Source: Symsagittifera roscoffensis
Lineage: Eukaryota; Xenacoelomorpha; Acoela; Convolutidae
DNA length: 64,000 nucleotides
Reading direction: 5' to 3'
Assembly (NCBI RefSeq): GCF_963678635.1
Contig: NC_087066.1
Span: 11,826,517 to 11,890,516 of the forward strand
Part shown: positions 45,840-58,436 of the stretch, piece by piece
Layout of the letters: each line of letters begins with the position of its first letter
How positions within the stretch are numbered: position 1 is the stretch's first letter
The notes under the pieces: model-generated
Told to the model about the DNA's origin: nothing
The model's input: the letters and a program-made list of their open reading frames with translations, nothing else
The model's database searches: none
Program-made: the position numbers and the translations under genes

Positions 45840-47420
45840 AGGACAACGAAAAGTTCAGCTCAGCGCTAAGTTGCGTTTGGTGAAACCTAGAGCAATAATC
45901 GATTCTAGTAATGTAGAGCCGGGAAGCGGATTCACATTAATGCAAACTCCGCCATGAAACTGGCGATGAGCTTGGGATTAGAAATTTTTTAAATGGTCGA
46001 AAAAGCGCAAGCTGTTTTTGAGAATTTTGCATCCTATGGAAGCGGTTGAGTTTTGCAATATGTAATCCAAGAATCTGAATCCAATCCGTGGATCATCTTA
46101 TATTGACTTAATTTGGACCTATTTCTCATATAAGAGCCTGCAAAGCATCACTATGTACTTGTAACAGATTTGCTAAAAAAGACCTGTGAAATCAAAGGAT
46201 ATATGCATCGCGCAATTATATCGAATTTGTTTTCACATTAGTTGGAGCGATGAATCTCATGAGCACTACATCCAGTATTGTAAGGATCACAAACACGCCC
46301 TAGTGGTCATGCCTTCAGCAGAAAAAGTATCAACCGTTAAGAAAAAGGACTTGTGGTTTGTAACACTTATTTCGACTTTGAATCTTTTCTAAAACCTGTA
46401 CATTGTTGCCCTGATAATCTTTATCTTGATCATCAACCCGAGTTGATCAAAAGAATGAAGCTTGTGGATGCTCATTGACTGTAATTGAACACGCAAAATC
46501 ACAGCTCTTTTTTTTTTTACTATGACAGCTCTGATCAGTGCATGAAAAAGTTTCTCAACCAGTTGCATCAAGAAGCGAGAGATATATAAGATCAAAAGCA
46601 AAGGTTTCCTCGTTTCCTGTGAAGTCAAGAATCGTTTAACCGAGAAACACCACAAGATGTTGGATTTTCTGTATACATTTAACAAAAGAGCACAAAAAAG
46701 TCTTGACTATTGTCTGTTTCCGGAAATTTTCTGGGACGGGCACACGAAAAATGCAATCTAGCAAGACGAACTGGTGATTTTACCCCAGTCATTGCACATA
46801 AAATCCTGAGCTATGACCTTCACCACATTTGTCTCGCAATGCATGAACGCGAGCAAGCCTGGACAATGAGCGTATACCCAGCACCGACGAAAAATATATA
46901 TCGTTAAGCATTGAAGTGCTAATTAAAACTATAAAGAGGAAGAACGGAACTGATCAAAAAGTTTTCGTGTATCCCAGATTCCTTAAACTCTTCAATATAA
47001 AAGTTAGTTGATAATCTAACAGTGCAGAAAATGTCGATTTTAAACGATTTTGTTTGCAAACGAGGCAGAGGACCAACGATGTCTGATACGACAAAAATGT
47101 TTCTACCCATATTCATACATGGTTAATAGAGAAAAATTTGCAGAAAAATAACTGCCTCTAATGCAGCATTGGTCCAATGTTTTAAATAGAGGAAAACTTG
47201 CAGCTTCAGAAACGGGTCTGGAACATGCAAGGCAACTTTTTGGAGAGCTCCATTGTCAGAATTTGGAGGATTATCACAATTTGTATCTCAAGTGTGATTC
47301 ACTCCTTCTTGCTTGCGTCTTTTAAGAGTTTCGACAAATTAGTCACCAAATTTTTATCCTAGGTTGTGCGCACCATTTTACTGCTACGAAATTAGCTGGA
47401 GTAGTCTTCAAAAGTTCAGG
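45840..47420 (+). pseudogene. Polinton/Maverick-type family B DNA polymerase pseudogene
   Basis: Decayed gene for a protein-primed-type DNA polymerase as found in Polintons/Mavericks. Visible in order, in changing frames: a YGSG block whose tryptophan is a stop, followed by VLQYVIQ (about 46040); HHYVLVTDL (46153); HEHYIQYCKDHKHALVVMP (46259), a cysteine/histidine block preceding the exonuclease; a PFVVYFDFES-like remnant ending SKTCTLLP/FLKPVH (46390); AHEKCNLARR and VIAHKILSYDLHHICLAMHE (46745-46855), corresponding to the exonuclease H-N-L-x-x-Y-D region; and DYHNLYLKCDSLLLACVF followed by an AHHFTATKLAG segment (47270-47400). The polymerase palm motifs (DxxSLYP, KxxxNSxYG, DTD) were not found. 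Numerous stops and frameshifts make it non-functional. Confidence 0.8.
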
Positions 47421-47639
47421 CTCGAATGTTCAGCCTATATCAGACCGCAGCCTATATTCTCTGATGTACATAAGTTTCAGAACTAAAACAAATTCTTCTG
47501 CAGCCATTTCAAAGCTGTCAATAAAATAATTTAAACTAAAGTTGATATCTCATTAGATAAAAACCTTGTTTGCTTAGTAAAACAGCTCCATTTTTTTCAT
47601 AACACGTTCTCTGAATTAATCAAAATTTTTAATGTTTTT

Positions 47640-48150
47640 TTTTTTTAATTTTCGGGTTTGGGATATTGACAGCCATTTTACCGTTTACTACAATAAGCAA
47701 TCATTCACAAACTACCAAACAAACTACTCAGACGACTTTCAATGGTGTAGTGAGGGTTTACGACACAAAACCCATGAAAAACGAAGCGGACTTGCTAGCT
47801 CTGTTTGTGAATAAGCGAGAAGAAATCGAGAAATTGATCAACTAGAACCCCAAAAGCTTGATCAAAATTGATGAACCCCAAAAGAGAAGTTGATAAAATT
47901 GATGAAACCCAAAAGCTAAGTTGTCGTTAGAAGTGACGCTAGAAAAAGAAAGGCTGTTCGTGACAAAAAAAGACCCTGTTAACACAGAAAACATCTGATG
48001 ACCTTGTGGACTGGAGAAGAAATCTTTACGAGTCTTAAAGGGACATGCAGTATAGCAGCCTAAAGAAAATAGGGAGCCATAACAGAGACGAATATGTGTC
48101 TCTACGATCGGAAAGTGTTAAAAAATAATTGTCCGTAAGCCGATCATTCG
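47640..48150 (+). pseudogene. Polymerase N-terminal module at the start of the array
   Basis: First of 16 copies of the module that begins CACAAAC-ACCATAC-AA-CTGCTGAGAC and encodes FNG.VRVYD.KPM.NE.DLL. This resembles the region where Polinton polymerase ORFs read F-x-G-x-V...I, followed by the F-x-T-[QK]-x-[RK] segment. It has in-frame stops and a short internal duplication (AAAAGCTTGATCAAAATTGATGAACCCC / AAAAG...GTTGATAAAATTGATGAAACCC). Orientation +. Confidence 0.7.
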
Positions 48151-51100
48151 CAAAAAGAGACAGCTTTCAATGGTGCAGTGAGGATGTACGACATAGAACC
48201 CATGGAAAACGAAGTGGACTTGCTAGCTATATTTGTGAACAAGCGAGATGAAAACGAGAAAATGATCAGTCGAAACCCTATTAATGAACCACAAAAATCT
48301 CAATTGTACTTAGAAGTGACGCTAGAAAAAGAACAACTCCTCACGACACAAAATCGACCCTGTTAATAAAAGCAACATCTGAGGACATTGTGAACGGGAG
48401 GAGAAATCTCTACGAGTAGTGAAGCTTTAAGAAAATAGGAAGCCAGAACAGAGAACAGTTTGTCTCTACGATCAGATTGTGTTCAAAAAATTTCGTTCAT
48501 ATGCCAATCATATGAACAAGAAGATGTAGAAAATAATTCAAAACTTTTTCAGTTAAAAAAAATAGAATCTTCTTGAGAGTGTCCAGACACCAATCCGATT
48601 TTGTTGTCGATCCCCTGCTTATAACAGCCCTTTTGCAGTGTACATGTTTTTCGTGTCATTGTTAGAGAAGACACACACGTTGCGAAACAAACCAGACAAC
48701 GCGAGCGTTATTGAAAAAAGTTTGCTTAGCAGTTGCTGTATTGTAGTAGCTGAACAGTGTAACCCATAGCTTGCATTGTTTTCTCCTAAACGATTCCAGA
48801 TAATATGTCTAATTTTGTGGAAATTCTGGAAACTTTGGCGAGTCATTATAACAAAAAGAAGCAAAAATTTCACAACTAGGTGTGCAGCACAGCCGATCTT
48901 GTAGATAGTGACGAGTGTTGGATTTGCGAGGAAGAATTCAGCGAGAACATCCCAAAAGTACTCGACCATAGTCATTTTGATGGCATTTTACTCGGTTTGG
49001 TGCCCACGGAATAAAATAATTTCACGCTCACAATAAAAGTCAACCCTGCGTTTGCTCACAACCTCCATAACTTTGACATGCACCATGTGCTCGAAAACCT
49101 AAAGAATAGGAACTAAAGAAACTCGTTTTCAGTATTTCACCCCAATGATGAAAAAATCGTCTCACTGGCCTTTAGAGTATGGATCAGATCATACACTATT
49201 TATCAGGTATGTGTACAACATGTCTACCAGGACACCCGGTTTGTTGATAAATATCAGGCAAAACATGTAATGCATGTGGTTGTTCTCTGATGTACATATG
49301 TTTCAGAACAAGAAAAAATTCTTGTGCTACCATTTCAAGGCTGTCAAATGTTTAATCAATCTAAATTTGATGGCTGATTAGATAAAATCCTTGTTTGCTT
49401 AAAATAAAAGCTCCATTTTTTTCAAGTCTCTTTTGTTGAATTTATCAAAAGTCTTAAAGCTTTTTAAAATTTCTGAAGTTTGAGATACTTAGAGGCAAAT
49501 TATCGTTTACTACATTAAGCAATCATTCACAAACGACCATACAAGCTGCTGAGACAATTTTTAATGGTGCAGTGAGGGCGTACAACATAAAACAAATAGA
49601 AAACGAAGCTGGTTGCCCGCTGTATTTGTGATTATGCGAGCCAAAAATGAGAAATTGGTCAAACAAAACCCTACTGATGATTTTCAAAATGCTCAATTGT
49701 CATTAGAATTGACGCTAGAAAAAGAACGACTGTTCACGACACAAAAACGAGCTCTTAACAATGACAACATCCGAGGAATTTGTGAACTGGACGACAAATC
49801 TGTACGAGTCATATGGGGACATGCAGTATTGCAGTTTCACGATAAAGGGGAGCCAGAACAGAGAAAATTTTGTCTCTACGATCGGATTGTTTGATATATG
49901 CTTGTGAGTCAACGCTAAAAACGAAAACTCAGATCACGAAATCAGCTCCGCAGAAACTGTTTTCTCAGGTTTTCTTCAGCAGAGCGACTGGAGGAACGTC
50001 AATTAGTTTGCTTGGGATTTGAACCTGCGGTTTTAATTACGCCTGACGAGAACAAGAGCAGCGTAAAATTCAAAAACATTGGTGCACGTAGATACGGCAC
50101 TTTTGCAGTGTACATGGACTTTCAGTCATTGTTAGAGAAGACACACACGTTGCGGATCACCCCAGACATTTCGAGCGTTATTAAAAAACGTATGCTTAGC
50201 AGTTTCTGTTCGTAGTAGTTGAAAAGGGAAGTTCAAAGCTCGTTTTCTTTTATCCTTTTCAATTTCAGACATTTTGTCTAATTTTGTAGAAACGCTGGGA
50301 ATTTTGGCAAGTTATTTTATCAAAAACCAGCGAAAGTTTCACAACTACGTGGGCGGCACCGCCGATCTTGAAGATAGTGACGGATGTTGGATTTGCGAGG
50401 AAGAAATCAGCGAGGACATCACAAAACTACTACACCCTAGTTATTTTGATGGTTTTTTTCTCGGTTTGGCGCACACCAAATAAATCATTTTCCGTCGTGC
50501 AATAAATTTCGCCCATGTCTTTGCTCACAACCTCTAAAAGTATGACATGCACCATTTGCTCGAAAGCCTACAAGATAGGAACACAAGAAACTTGTTTTCA
50601 GTAATTCACCTCAATGAGGAAAAGGGATCTCCCTGGCAATTAGATTATGGATCAAATCATACACCAACTAGCAGGGATTTGTACAAGATGTCTGCCAGGA
50701 CACCCGGTTTGTTGATAGTTGTCAAGCAAAACAAGTGCTGCATGTGGTTCTTCTCTTTTTTACATATGCTTCAGAGCTAGAACAATTTCTTCTGCTGCCA
50801 TTTCAATGCTTTCATTTGTTTAAATCAATCTAAGGTTGATGTTTGATTAGATAAAATCCTTGTTTGCTTAGTGTAATAGGTCAATTTTTTTCAAGGATCG
50901 TTCTTTGAAGTGACCATAACTTCTCGTTTTTTTCAAATTTTCTGGGGTTTGGTATACTGACAGTCATATTACCGTTTACTACACTAAGCAATCATTCACA
51001 AACGACCATAAAAACTGCTGAGACAGTTTTCAATGGTGCCGTGAGGGTGTACGACATAAAACACATGGATAAACTAAGCGAGTTGCCATCTGTATTTGTG

Positions 51101-51612
51101 ATTATGCGAGACGAAATGAAATATTGGTCACACAAAACCCTACTGATGAACCCCAAAAAGCTCACTTTTCGTTAGAAGTGAAGCTAGAAAAAGAAGGCTT
51201 GTTCTTGACAAAATTGACCCTGTTAACACAGACAGCTTCTGATGACCTTGTGAACTGGTGGACAAATCTCTACGAGTCATATGGGGACAGGCAGTAAAGC
51301 AAATTAAAGAAAATGGAGAGCCAGAACAGAGAAGAATAAGTCTCTACGATCGGAATGTGTTCGAAAAAGATTGTCCATATGTCGAGCACGTGCAAAAGAG
51401 CTTTACCTTCCGGCATGGGATGAAGAACGAGCTATCCCCACAACCATAAAAACGGCTGAGACAACTTTCAATGGGCAGTGAGGGTGTACAACGTAGTACC
51501 CATGGAAAACGATGTCGACTTGTAAGCTCTATTTGTGAATAAGCGGGAAGAAAACGAGATATTGGTCAACCAAAGCCTTATTGATGAACCCCAAAAAGCT
51601 TAATTGTCGGTA
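48151..51612 (+). pseudogene. Polymerase-derived array unit 1
   Basis: Carries N-terminal modules at 48166, 49560, 51029 and 51467 and two exonuclease-side modules. The type 1 module (48560-49270) has RVSRHQSNFVVDPLL, then an ADLVDSDECWICEEEFSENI finger-like block and a HNLHNFDMHHVLENL block. The type 2 module (49970-50720) has ERQLVCLGFEPAVLITPDE, TFAVYMDFQSLLEKTHT, ADLEDSDGCWICEEEIS, and DMHHLLESLQDRNTRN. FAVYxDFxSLL is the exonuclease ExoI strand. CWIC and HN[LH].xxDxH are the blocks preceding and containing the second exonuclease region. Each open segment ends in a stop. Confidence 0.75.
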
Positions 51613-54600
51613 AAAATCCTCACGACCATAAAAGCTGCTGAGACGACTTTCAATGTACGACAAAATTCAGTAAACGACATGGTACCCAGGGAAAACAAAG
51701 TGGACCTGCTAGCTCTATTGGTGAATAAGCTTAAAGTAATCGAAAAATTGATCCAGCAAAAAGTTTTTTAAAAACTTCCAAAAGCTCAATTATTAGTAGA
51801 AATAACGCTAGAAAAGAAAAAGCGGACAGTACCAAAAAATTAACCAATATCTTTGCAAAATGGGAGATGATAGCTGTGGACATACAGGGATAGAACGGAG
51901 AAGTGACAGTTGTCGTTAGAAGTGACGCTAGAAAAAGAAAGGCTGTTCGTGACAAAAAAAGACCCTGTTAACACAGAAAACATCTGATGACCTTGTGGAC
52001 TGGAGAACAAATCTCTACGAGTCTTAAAAGGAAATGCAGTATAGCAGCCTAAAGAAAATAGGGAGCCATAACAGAGACGAATATGTGTCTCTACGATCGG
52101 AAAGTGTTTAAAAATAATTGTCCGTAAGCCGATCATTCGCAAAAAGAGCACGGTTTGCGGGCATGGGGTGTATTACAAGCAATCCTCACGACCATACAAT
52201 CTGCTGAGACAGCTTTCAATGGTGCAGTGAGGGTGTACGACATAGAACCCATGGAAAACGAAGTGGACTTGCTAGCTAAATTTGTGAACAAGCGAGATGA
52301 AAACGAGAAAATGATCAGTCGAAACCCTATTGATGAACCACAAAAATCTCAATTGTAATTAGAAGTGACGCTAGAAAAAGAACGACTCCTCACGACACAA
52401 AATCGACCCTGTTAACAAAGGCAACATCTGAGGACATTGTGAACTGGAGGAGAAATTTCTACGAGTAGTGAAGCTTTAAGAAAATAGGAAGCCAGAACAG
52501 AGAACAATTTGTCTCTACAATCGGATTGTGTTCAAAAAATTTCGTACATATGCCAATCATATGAACAAGAACACTGTTTGCCAACATGGGATGTAGAAAA
52601 TAATTCAAAACTTTTTCAGTTAAAAGAAGTAGAATCTTCTTGAGAGTGTCGAGACACCAATCCGATTTTGTTGTCGATCCCTGCTTTTAACAGCCCTTGG
52701 CGCACGAATATACAGCCCTTTTGCAGTGTACATGGTTTTGGTGTCATTGTTAGAGAAAACACACACGTTGCGAAACAAACCAGACAACGCAAGCGTTATT
52801 GAAAAAAGTTTGCTTAGCAGTTGCTGTATTGTAGTAGCTGAACATTGTAACCCATAGCTTGCATTGTTTTCTCCTAAACGATTCCAGATAATATGTCTAA
52901 TTTTGTGGAAATTCTGGATACTTTGGCGAGTCATTATAACAAAAAGAAGCAAAAGTTTCACAACTAGGTGGGCAGCACCGCCGATCTTGTAGATAGTGAC
53001 GAGTGTTGGATTTGCGAGGAAGAATTCAGCGAGAACATCCCAAAAGTACTCGACCATAGTCATTTTGATGGCATTTTACTCGGTTTGGCGCCCACGGAAT
53101 AAAATAATTTCACGCTCACAATAAAAGTCAACCCTGCGTTTGCTCACAACCTCCATAACTTCGACATGCCCCATGTGCTCGAAAACCTATAGAATAGGAA
53201 CTAAAGAAACTCGTTTTCAGTATTTCACCCCAATGATGAAAAAATCATCTCAATGGCCTTTAGAGTATGGATCAGATCATACACTATTTATCAGGTATGT
53301 GTACAACATGTCTACCAGGACACCCGGTTTGTTCATAAATATCAGGCAAAACATGTAATGCTCAATTGTCATTAGAAGTGACGCTAGAAAAAGAAGAACG
53401 GCTGTTCACGACACAAAAACGAGCTCTTAAAAATGACAACATCTGAGGAATTTGTGAACTGGACGACAAATCTGTACGAGTCATATGGGGACATGCAGTA
53501 TTGCAGTTTCACGATAAAGGGGAGCCAAAACAGAGAAAATTTTGTCTACGATCGGATTGTTTGATATATGCTTGTGAGTAAACGCTAAAAACGAAAACTC
53601 AGATCACGAAATCAGCTCTGCAGAAACTGTTTTCTCAGGTTTTCTTCAGCAGAGCGACTGGAGGAACGTCAATTAGTTTGCTTGGGATTTGAACCTGCGG
53701 TTTTAATTACGCCTGACGAGAACAAGAGCAGCGTAAAATTCAAAAACATTGGTGCACGTAGATACAGCACTTTTGCAGTGTACATGGACTTTCAGTCATT
53801 GTTAGAGAAGACACACACGTTGCGGATCACCCCAGACATTTCGAGCGTTATTAAAAAACGTATGCTTAGCAGTTTCTGTTCGTAGTAGTTGAAAAGGGAA
53901 GTTCAAAGCTCGTTTTCTTTTATCCTTTTCAATTTCAGACATTTTGTCTAATTTTGTAGAAACGCTGGGAATTTTGGCAAGTTATTTTATCAAAAACCAG
54001 CGCAAGTTTCACAACTACGTGGGCGGCACCGCCGATCTTGAAGATAGTGACGGATGTTGGATTTGCGAGGAAGAAATCAGCGAGGACATCACAAAACTAC
54101 TACACCCTAGTTATTTTGATGGTTTTTTTCTCGGTTTGGCGCACACCAAATAAATCATTTTCCGTCGTGCAATAAATTTCGCCCATGTCTTTGCTCACAA
54201 CCTCTAAAAGTATGACATGCACCATTTGCTCGAAAGCCTACAAGATAGGAACACAAGAAACTTGTTTTCAGTAATTCACCTCAATGAGGAAAAGGGATCT
54301 CCCTGGCAATTAGATTATGGATCAAATCATACACCAACTAGCAGGGATTTGTACAAGATGTCTGCCAGGACACCCGGTTTCTTGATAAATATCAGGCAAA
54401 ACATGTAATGCATGTGGTTGTTCTCTGATGTACATATGTTTCAGAACAAGAAAAAATTCTTGTGCTACCATTTCAAGGCTGTCAATTATTTAATCAATCT
54501 AAAGTTGATGTCTGATAAAATCCTTGTTTGCTTAAAATAAAAGCTCAATTTTTTTCAAGTCTCTTTTGTTGAATTTATCAAAAGTCTTAAAGCTTTTTAA

Positions 54601-54777
54601 AATTTCTGAAGTTTGAGATACTTAGAGGCAATGGGGCAGTGAGGGTGTACAACGTAGTACCCTTGGAAAACGATGTCGACTTGTAAGCTCGATTTGTGAA
54701 TAAGCGGGAAGAAAACGAGATAGTGGTCAACCAAAACCTTATTGATGAACCCCAAAAAGCTTAATTGTCGGTAAAAA
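51613..54777 (+). pseudogene. Polymerase-derived array unit 2
   Basis: N-terminal modules at 51649, 52215 and 54632; type 1 module 52615-53360; type 2 module 53640-54400. 51613-54378 is almost base-identical to 54778-57520 (offset 3,144 after a 21-bp indel). The differences I found are single bases such as CATAACTTCGACATG versus CATAACTTTGACATG. The module at 54632 begins at an abnormal joint, where a TACTTAGAGGCAA lead-in is fused to GGGGCAGTGAGG without the usual intervening sequence. Antisense frames of 74-147 residues over this unit are shadows. Confidence 0.75.
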
Positions 54778-57700
54778 TCCTCACGACCATATAAGCTGCT
54801 GAGACGACTTTCAATGTACGACAAAATTCAGTAAACGACATGGTACCCAGGGAAAACAAAGTGGACCTGCTAGCTCTATTGGTGAATAAGCTTAAAGTAA
54901 TCGAAAAATTGATCCAGCAATTCAAAAGCTCAATTATTAGTAGAAATAACGCTAGAAAAGAAAAAGCGGACAGTACCAAAAAATTAACCAATATCTTTGC
55001 AAAATGGGAGATGATAGCTGTGGACATACAGGGATAGAACGGAGAAGTGACAGTTGTCGTTAGAAGTGACGCTAGAAAAAGAAAGGCTGTTCGTGACAAA
55101 AAAAGACCCTGTTAACACAGAAAACATCTGATGACCTTGTGGACTGGAGAACAAATCTCTACGAGTCTTAAAAGGAAATGCAGTATAGCAGCCTAAAGAA
55201 AATAGGGAGCCATAACAGAGACGAATATGTGTCTCTACGATCGGAAAGTGTTTAAAAATAATTGTCCGTAAGCCGATCATTCGCAAAAAGAGCACGGTTT
55301 GCGGGCATGGGGTGTATTACAAGCAATCCTCACGACCATACAATCTGCTGAGACAGCTTTCAATGGTGCAGTGAGGGTGTACGACATAGAACCCATGGAA
55401 AACGAAGTGGACTTGCTAGCTAAATTTGTGAACAAGCGAGATGAAAACGAGAAAATGATCAGTCGAAACCCTATTGATGAACCACAAAAATCTCAATTGT
55501 AATTAGAAGTGACGCTAGAAAAAGAACGACTCCTCACGACACAAAATCGACCCTGTTAACAAAGGCAACATCTGAGGACATTGTGAACTGGAGGAGAAAT
55601 TTCTACGAGTAGTGAAGCTTTAAGAAAATAGGAAGCCAGAACAGAGAACAATTTGTCTCTACAATCGGATTGTGTTCAAAAAATTTCGTACATATGCCAA
55701 TCATATGAACAAGAACACTGTTTGCCAACATGGGATGTAGAAAATAATTCAAAACTTTTTCAGTTAAAAGAAGTAGAATCTTCTTGAGAGTGTCGAGACA
55801 CCAATCCGATTTTGTTGTCGATCCCTGCTTTTAACAGCCCTTGGCGCACGAATATACAGCCCTTTTGCAGTGTACATGGTTTTGGTGTCATTGTTAGAGA
55901 AAACACACACGTTGCGAAACAAACCAGACAACGCAAGCGTTATTGAAAAAAGTTTGCTTAGCAGTTGCTGTATTGTAGTAGCTGAACATTGTAACCCATA
56001 GCTTGCATTGTTTTCTCCTAAACGATTCCAGATAATATGTCTAATTTTGTGGAAATTCTGGATACTTTGGCGAGTCATTATAACAAAAAGAAGCAAAAGT
56101 TTCACAACTAGGTGGGCAGCACCGCCGATCTTGTAGATAGTGACGAGTGTTGGATTTGCGAGGAAGAATTCAGCGAGAACATCCCAAAAGTACTCGACCA
56201 TAGTCATTTTGATGGCATTTTACTCGGTTTGGCGCCCACGGAATAAAATAATTTCACGCTCACAATAAAAGTCAACCCTGCGTTTGCTCACAACCTCCAT
56301 AACTTTGACATGCCCCATGTGCTCGAAAACCTAAAGAATAGGAACTAAAGAAACTCGTTTTCAGTATTTCACCCCAATGATGAAAAAATCATCTCACTGG
56401 CCTTTAGAGTATGGATCAGATCATACACTATTTATCAGGTATGTGTACAACATGTCTACCAGGACACCCGGTTTGTTCATAAATATCAGGCAAAACATGT
56501 AATGCTCAATTGTCATTAGAAGTGACACTAGAAAAAGAAGAACGGCTGTTCACGACACAAAAACGAGCTCCTAAAAATGACAACATCTGAGGAATTTGTG
56601 AACTGGACGACAAATCTGTACGAGTCATATGGGGACATGCAGTATTGCAGTTTCACGATAAAGGGGAGCCAAAACAGAGAAAATTTTGTCTACGATCGGA
56701 TTGTTTGATATATGCTTGTGAGTAAACGCTGAAAACGAAAACTCAGATCACGAAATCAGCTCTGCAGAAACTGTTTTCTCAGGTTTTCTTCAGCAGAGCG
56801 ACTGGAGGAACGTCAATTAGTTTGCTTGGGGTTTGAACCTGCGGTTATAATTACGCCTGACGAGAACAAGAGCAGCGTAAAATTCAAAAACATTGGTGCA
56901 CGTAGATACAGCACTTTTGCAGTGTACATGGACTTTCAGTCATTGTTAGAGAAGACACACACGTTGCGGATCACCCCAGACATCTCGAGCGTTATTTAAA
57001 AACGTATGCTTAGCAGTTTCTGTTCGTAGTAGTTGAAAAGGGAAGTTCAAAGCTCGCTTTCTTTTATCTTTTACGATTTCAGACATTTTATCTAATTTTG
57101 TAAAAACGCTGGAAACTTTGGCAAGTTATTTTAACAAAAAGAAGCGAAAGTTTCACAACTACGTGGGCGGCACCGCCGATCTTGAAGATAGTGACGGATG
57201 TTGGATTTGCGAGGAAGAAAACAGCGAGGAGATCACAAAACTACTACACCCTAGTCATTTTGATGGTTTTTTTTTCGGTTTGGCGCACACCAAATAAATC
57301 ATTTTCCGTCGTGCAATAAATTTCGCCCATGTCTTTGCTCACAGCCTCTAAAAGTATGACATGCACCATTTGTTCGAAAGCCTACAAGATAGGAACACAA
57401 GAAACTTGTTTTCAGTAATTCACCTTAATGAGGAAAAAGGGATCTCCCTGGCAATTAGATTATGGATCAAATCATACACCAACTAGCAGGGATTTGTACA
57501 AGATGTCTGCCAGGACACCCGGTTTGTTGATAGTTGTCAAGCAAAACAAGTGCTGCATGTGGTTCTTCTCTTTTTTACATATGCTTCAGAACTAGAACAA
57601 TTTTTTCTGCTGCCATTTCAATGCTTTCATTTGTTTAAATCAATCTGAAGTTGATGTCTGATTAGATAAAATCCTTGTTTGCTTAGTGTAATAGGTCAAT

Positions 57701-58436
57701 TTTTTTCAAGGATCGTTCTTTGAAGTGATCATAACTTCTCGTTTTTTTCAAATTTACTGGGGTTTGGTATACTGACAGTCATATTACCGTTTACTACACT
57801 AAGCAATCATTCACAAACGACCATAAAAACTGCTGAGACAGTTTTCAATGGTGGCGTGAGGGTGTACGACATAAAACACATAGATAAACTAAGCGAGTTG
57901 CCATCTGTATTTGTGATTATGCGAGACGAAATGAAAAATTGGTCACACAAAACCCTACTGATGAACCCCAAAAAGCTCAATTGTCGGTAGAAAAGAAGCT
58001 AGAAAAAGAAGGCTTGTTCTTGACAAAATTGACCCTGTTAACACAGAAAACATCTGATGACCTTGTGAACTGGTGGACAAATCTCTTCGAGTTATATGGG
58101 GACAGGCAGTAAAGCAGCTTAAAGAAAATGGAGAGCCAGAACAGAGAAGAATAAGTCTCTACGATCGGAATGTGTTCAAAAAAGATTGTCCATATGTCGA
58201 GCACGTGCAAAAGAGCTTTACCTTCCGGCATGGGATGAAGAACGAGCTATCCTCACAACCATACAAACGGCTGAGACAACTTTCAATGGGGCAGTGAGGG
58301 TGTACAACGTAGTACCCTTGGAAAACGATGTCGACTTGTAAGCTCGATTTGTGAATAAGCGGGAAGAAAACGAGATAGTGGTCAACCAAAACCTTATTGA
58401 TGAACCCCAAAAAGCTTAATTGTCGGTAAAAATCCT
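54778..58436 (+). pseudogene. Polymerase-derived array unit 3
   Basis: N-terminal modules at 54811, 55359, 57843 and 58281; type 1 module 55760-56500; type 2 module 56785-57540. The left 2.7 kb is the near-identical copy of unit 2. The right part (56785-58436) instead aligns with the right part of unit 1 (49970-51612), offset about 6,815. The unit is therefore a mosaic, as expected from unequal crossing over among copies. It includes the frame KSLRVIWGQAVKQLKENGEP and SLYDRNVFKKDCPYVEHVQK, among the longest open parts of the N-terminal module. Confidence 0.75.
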
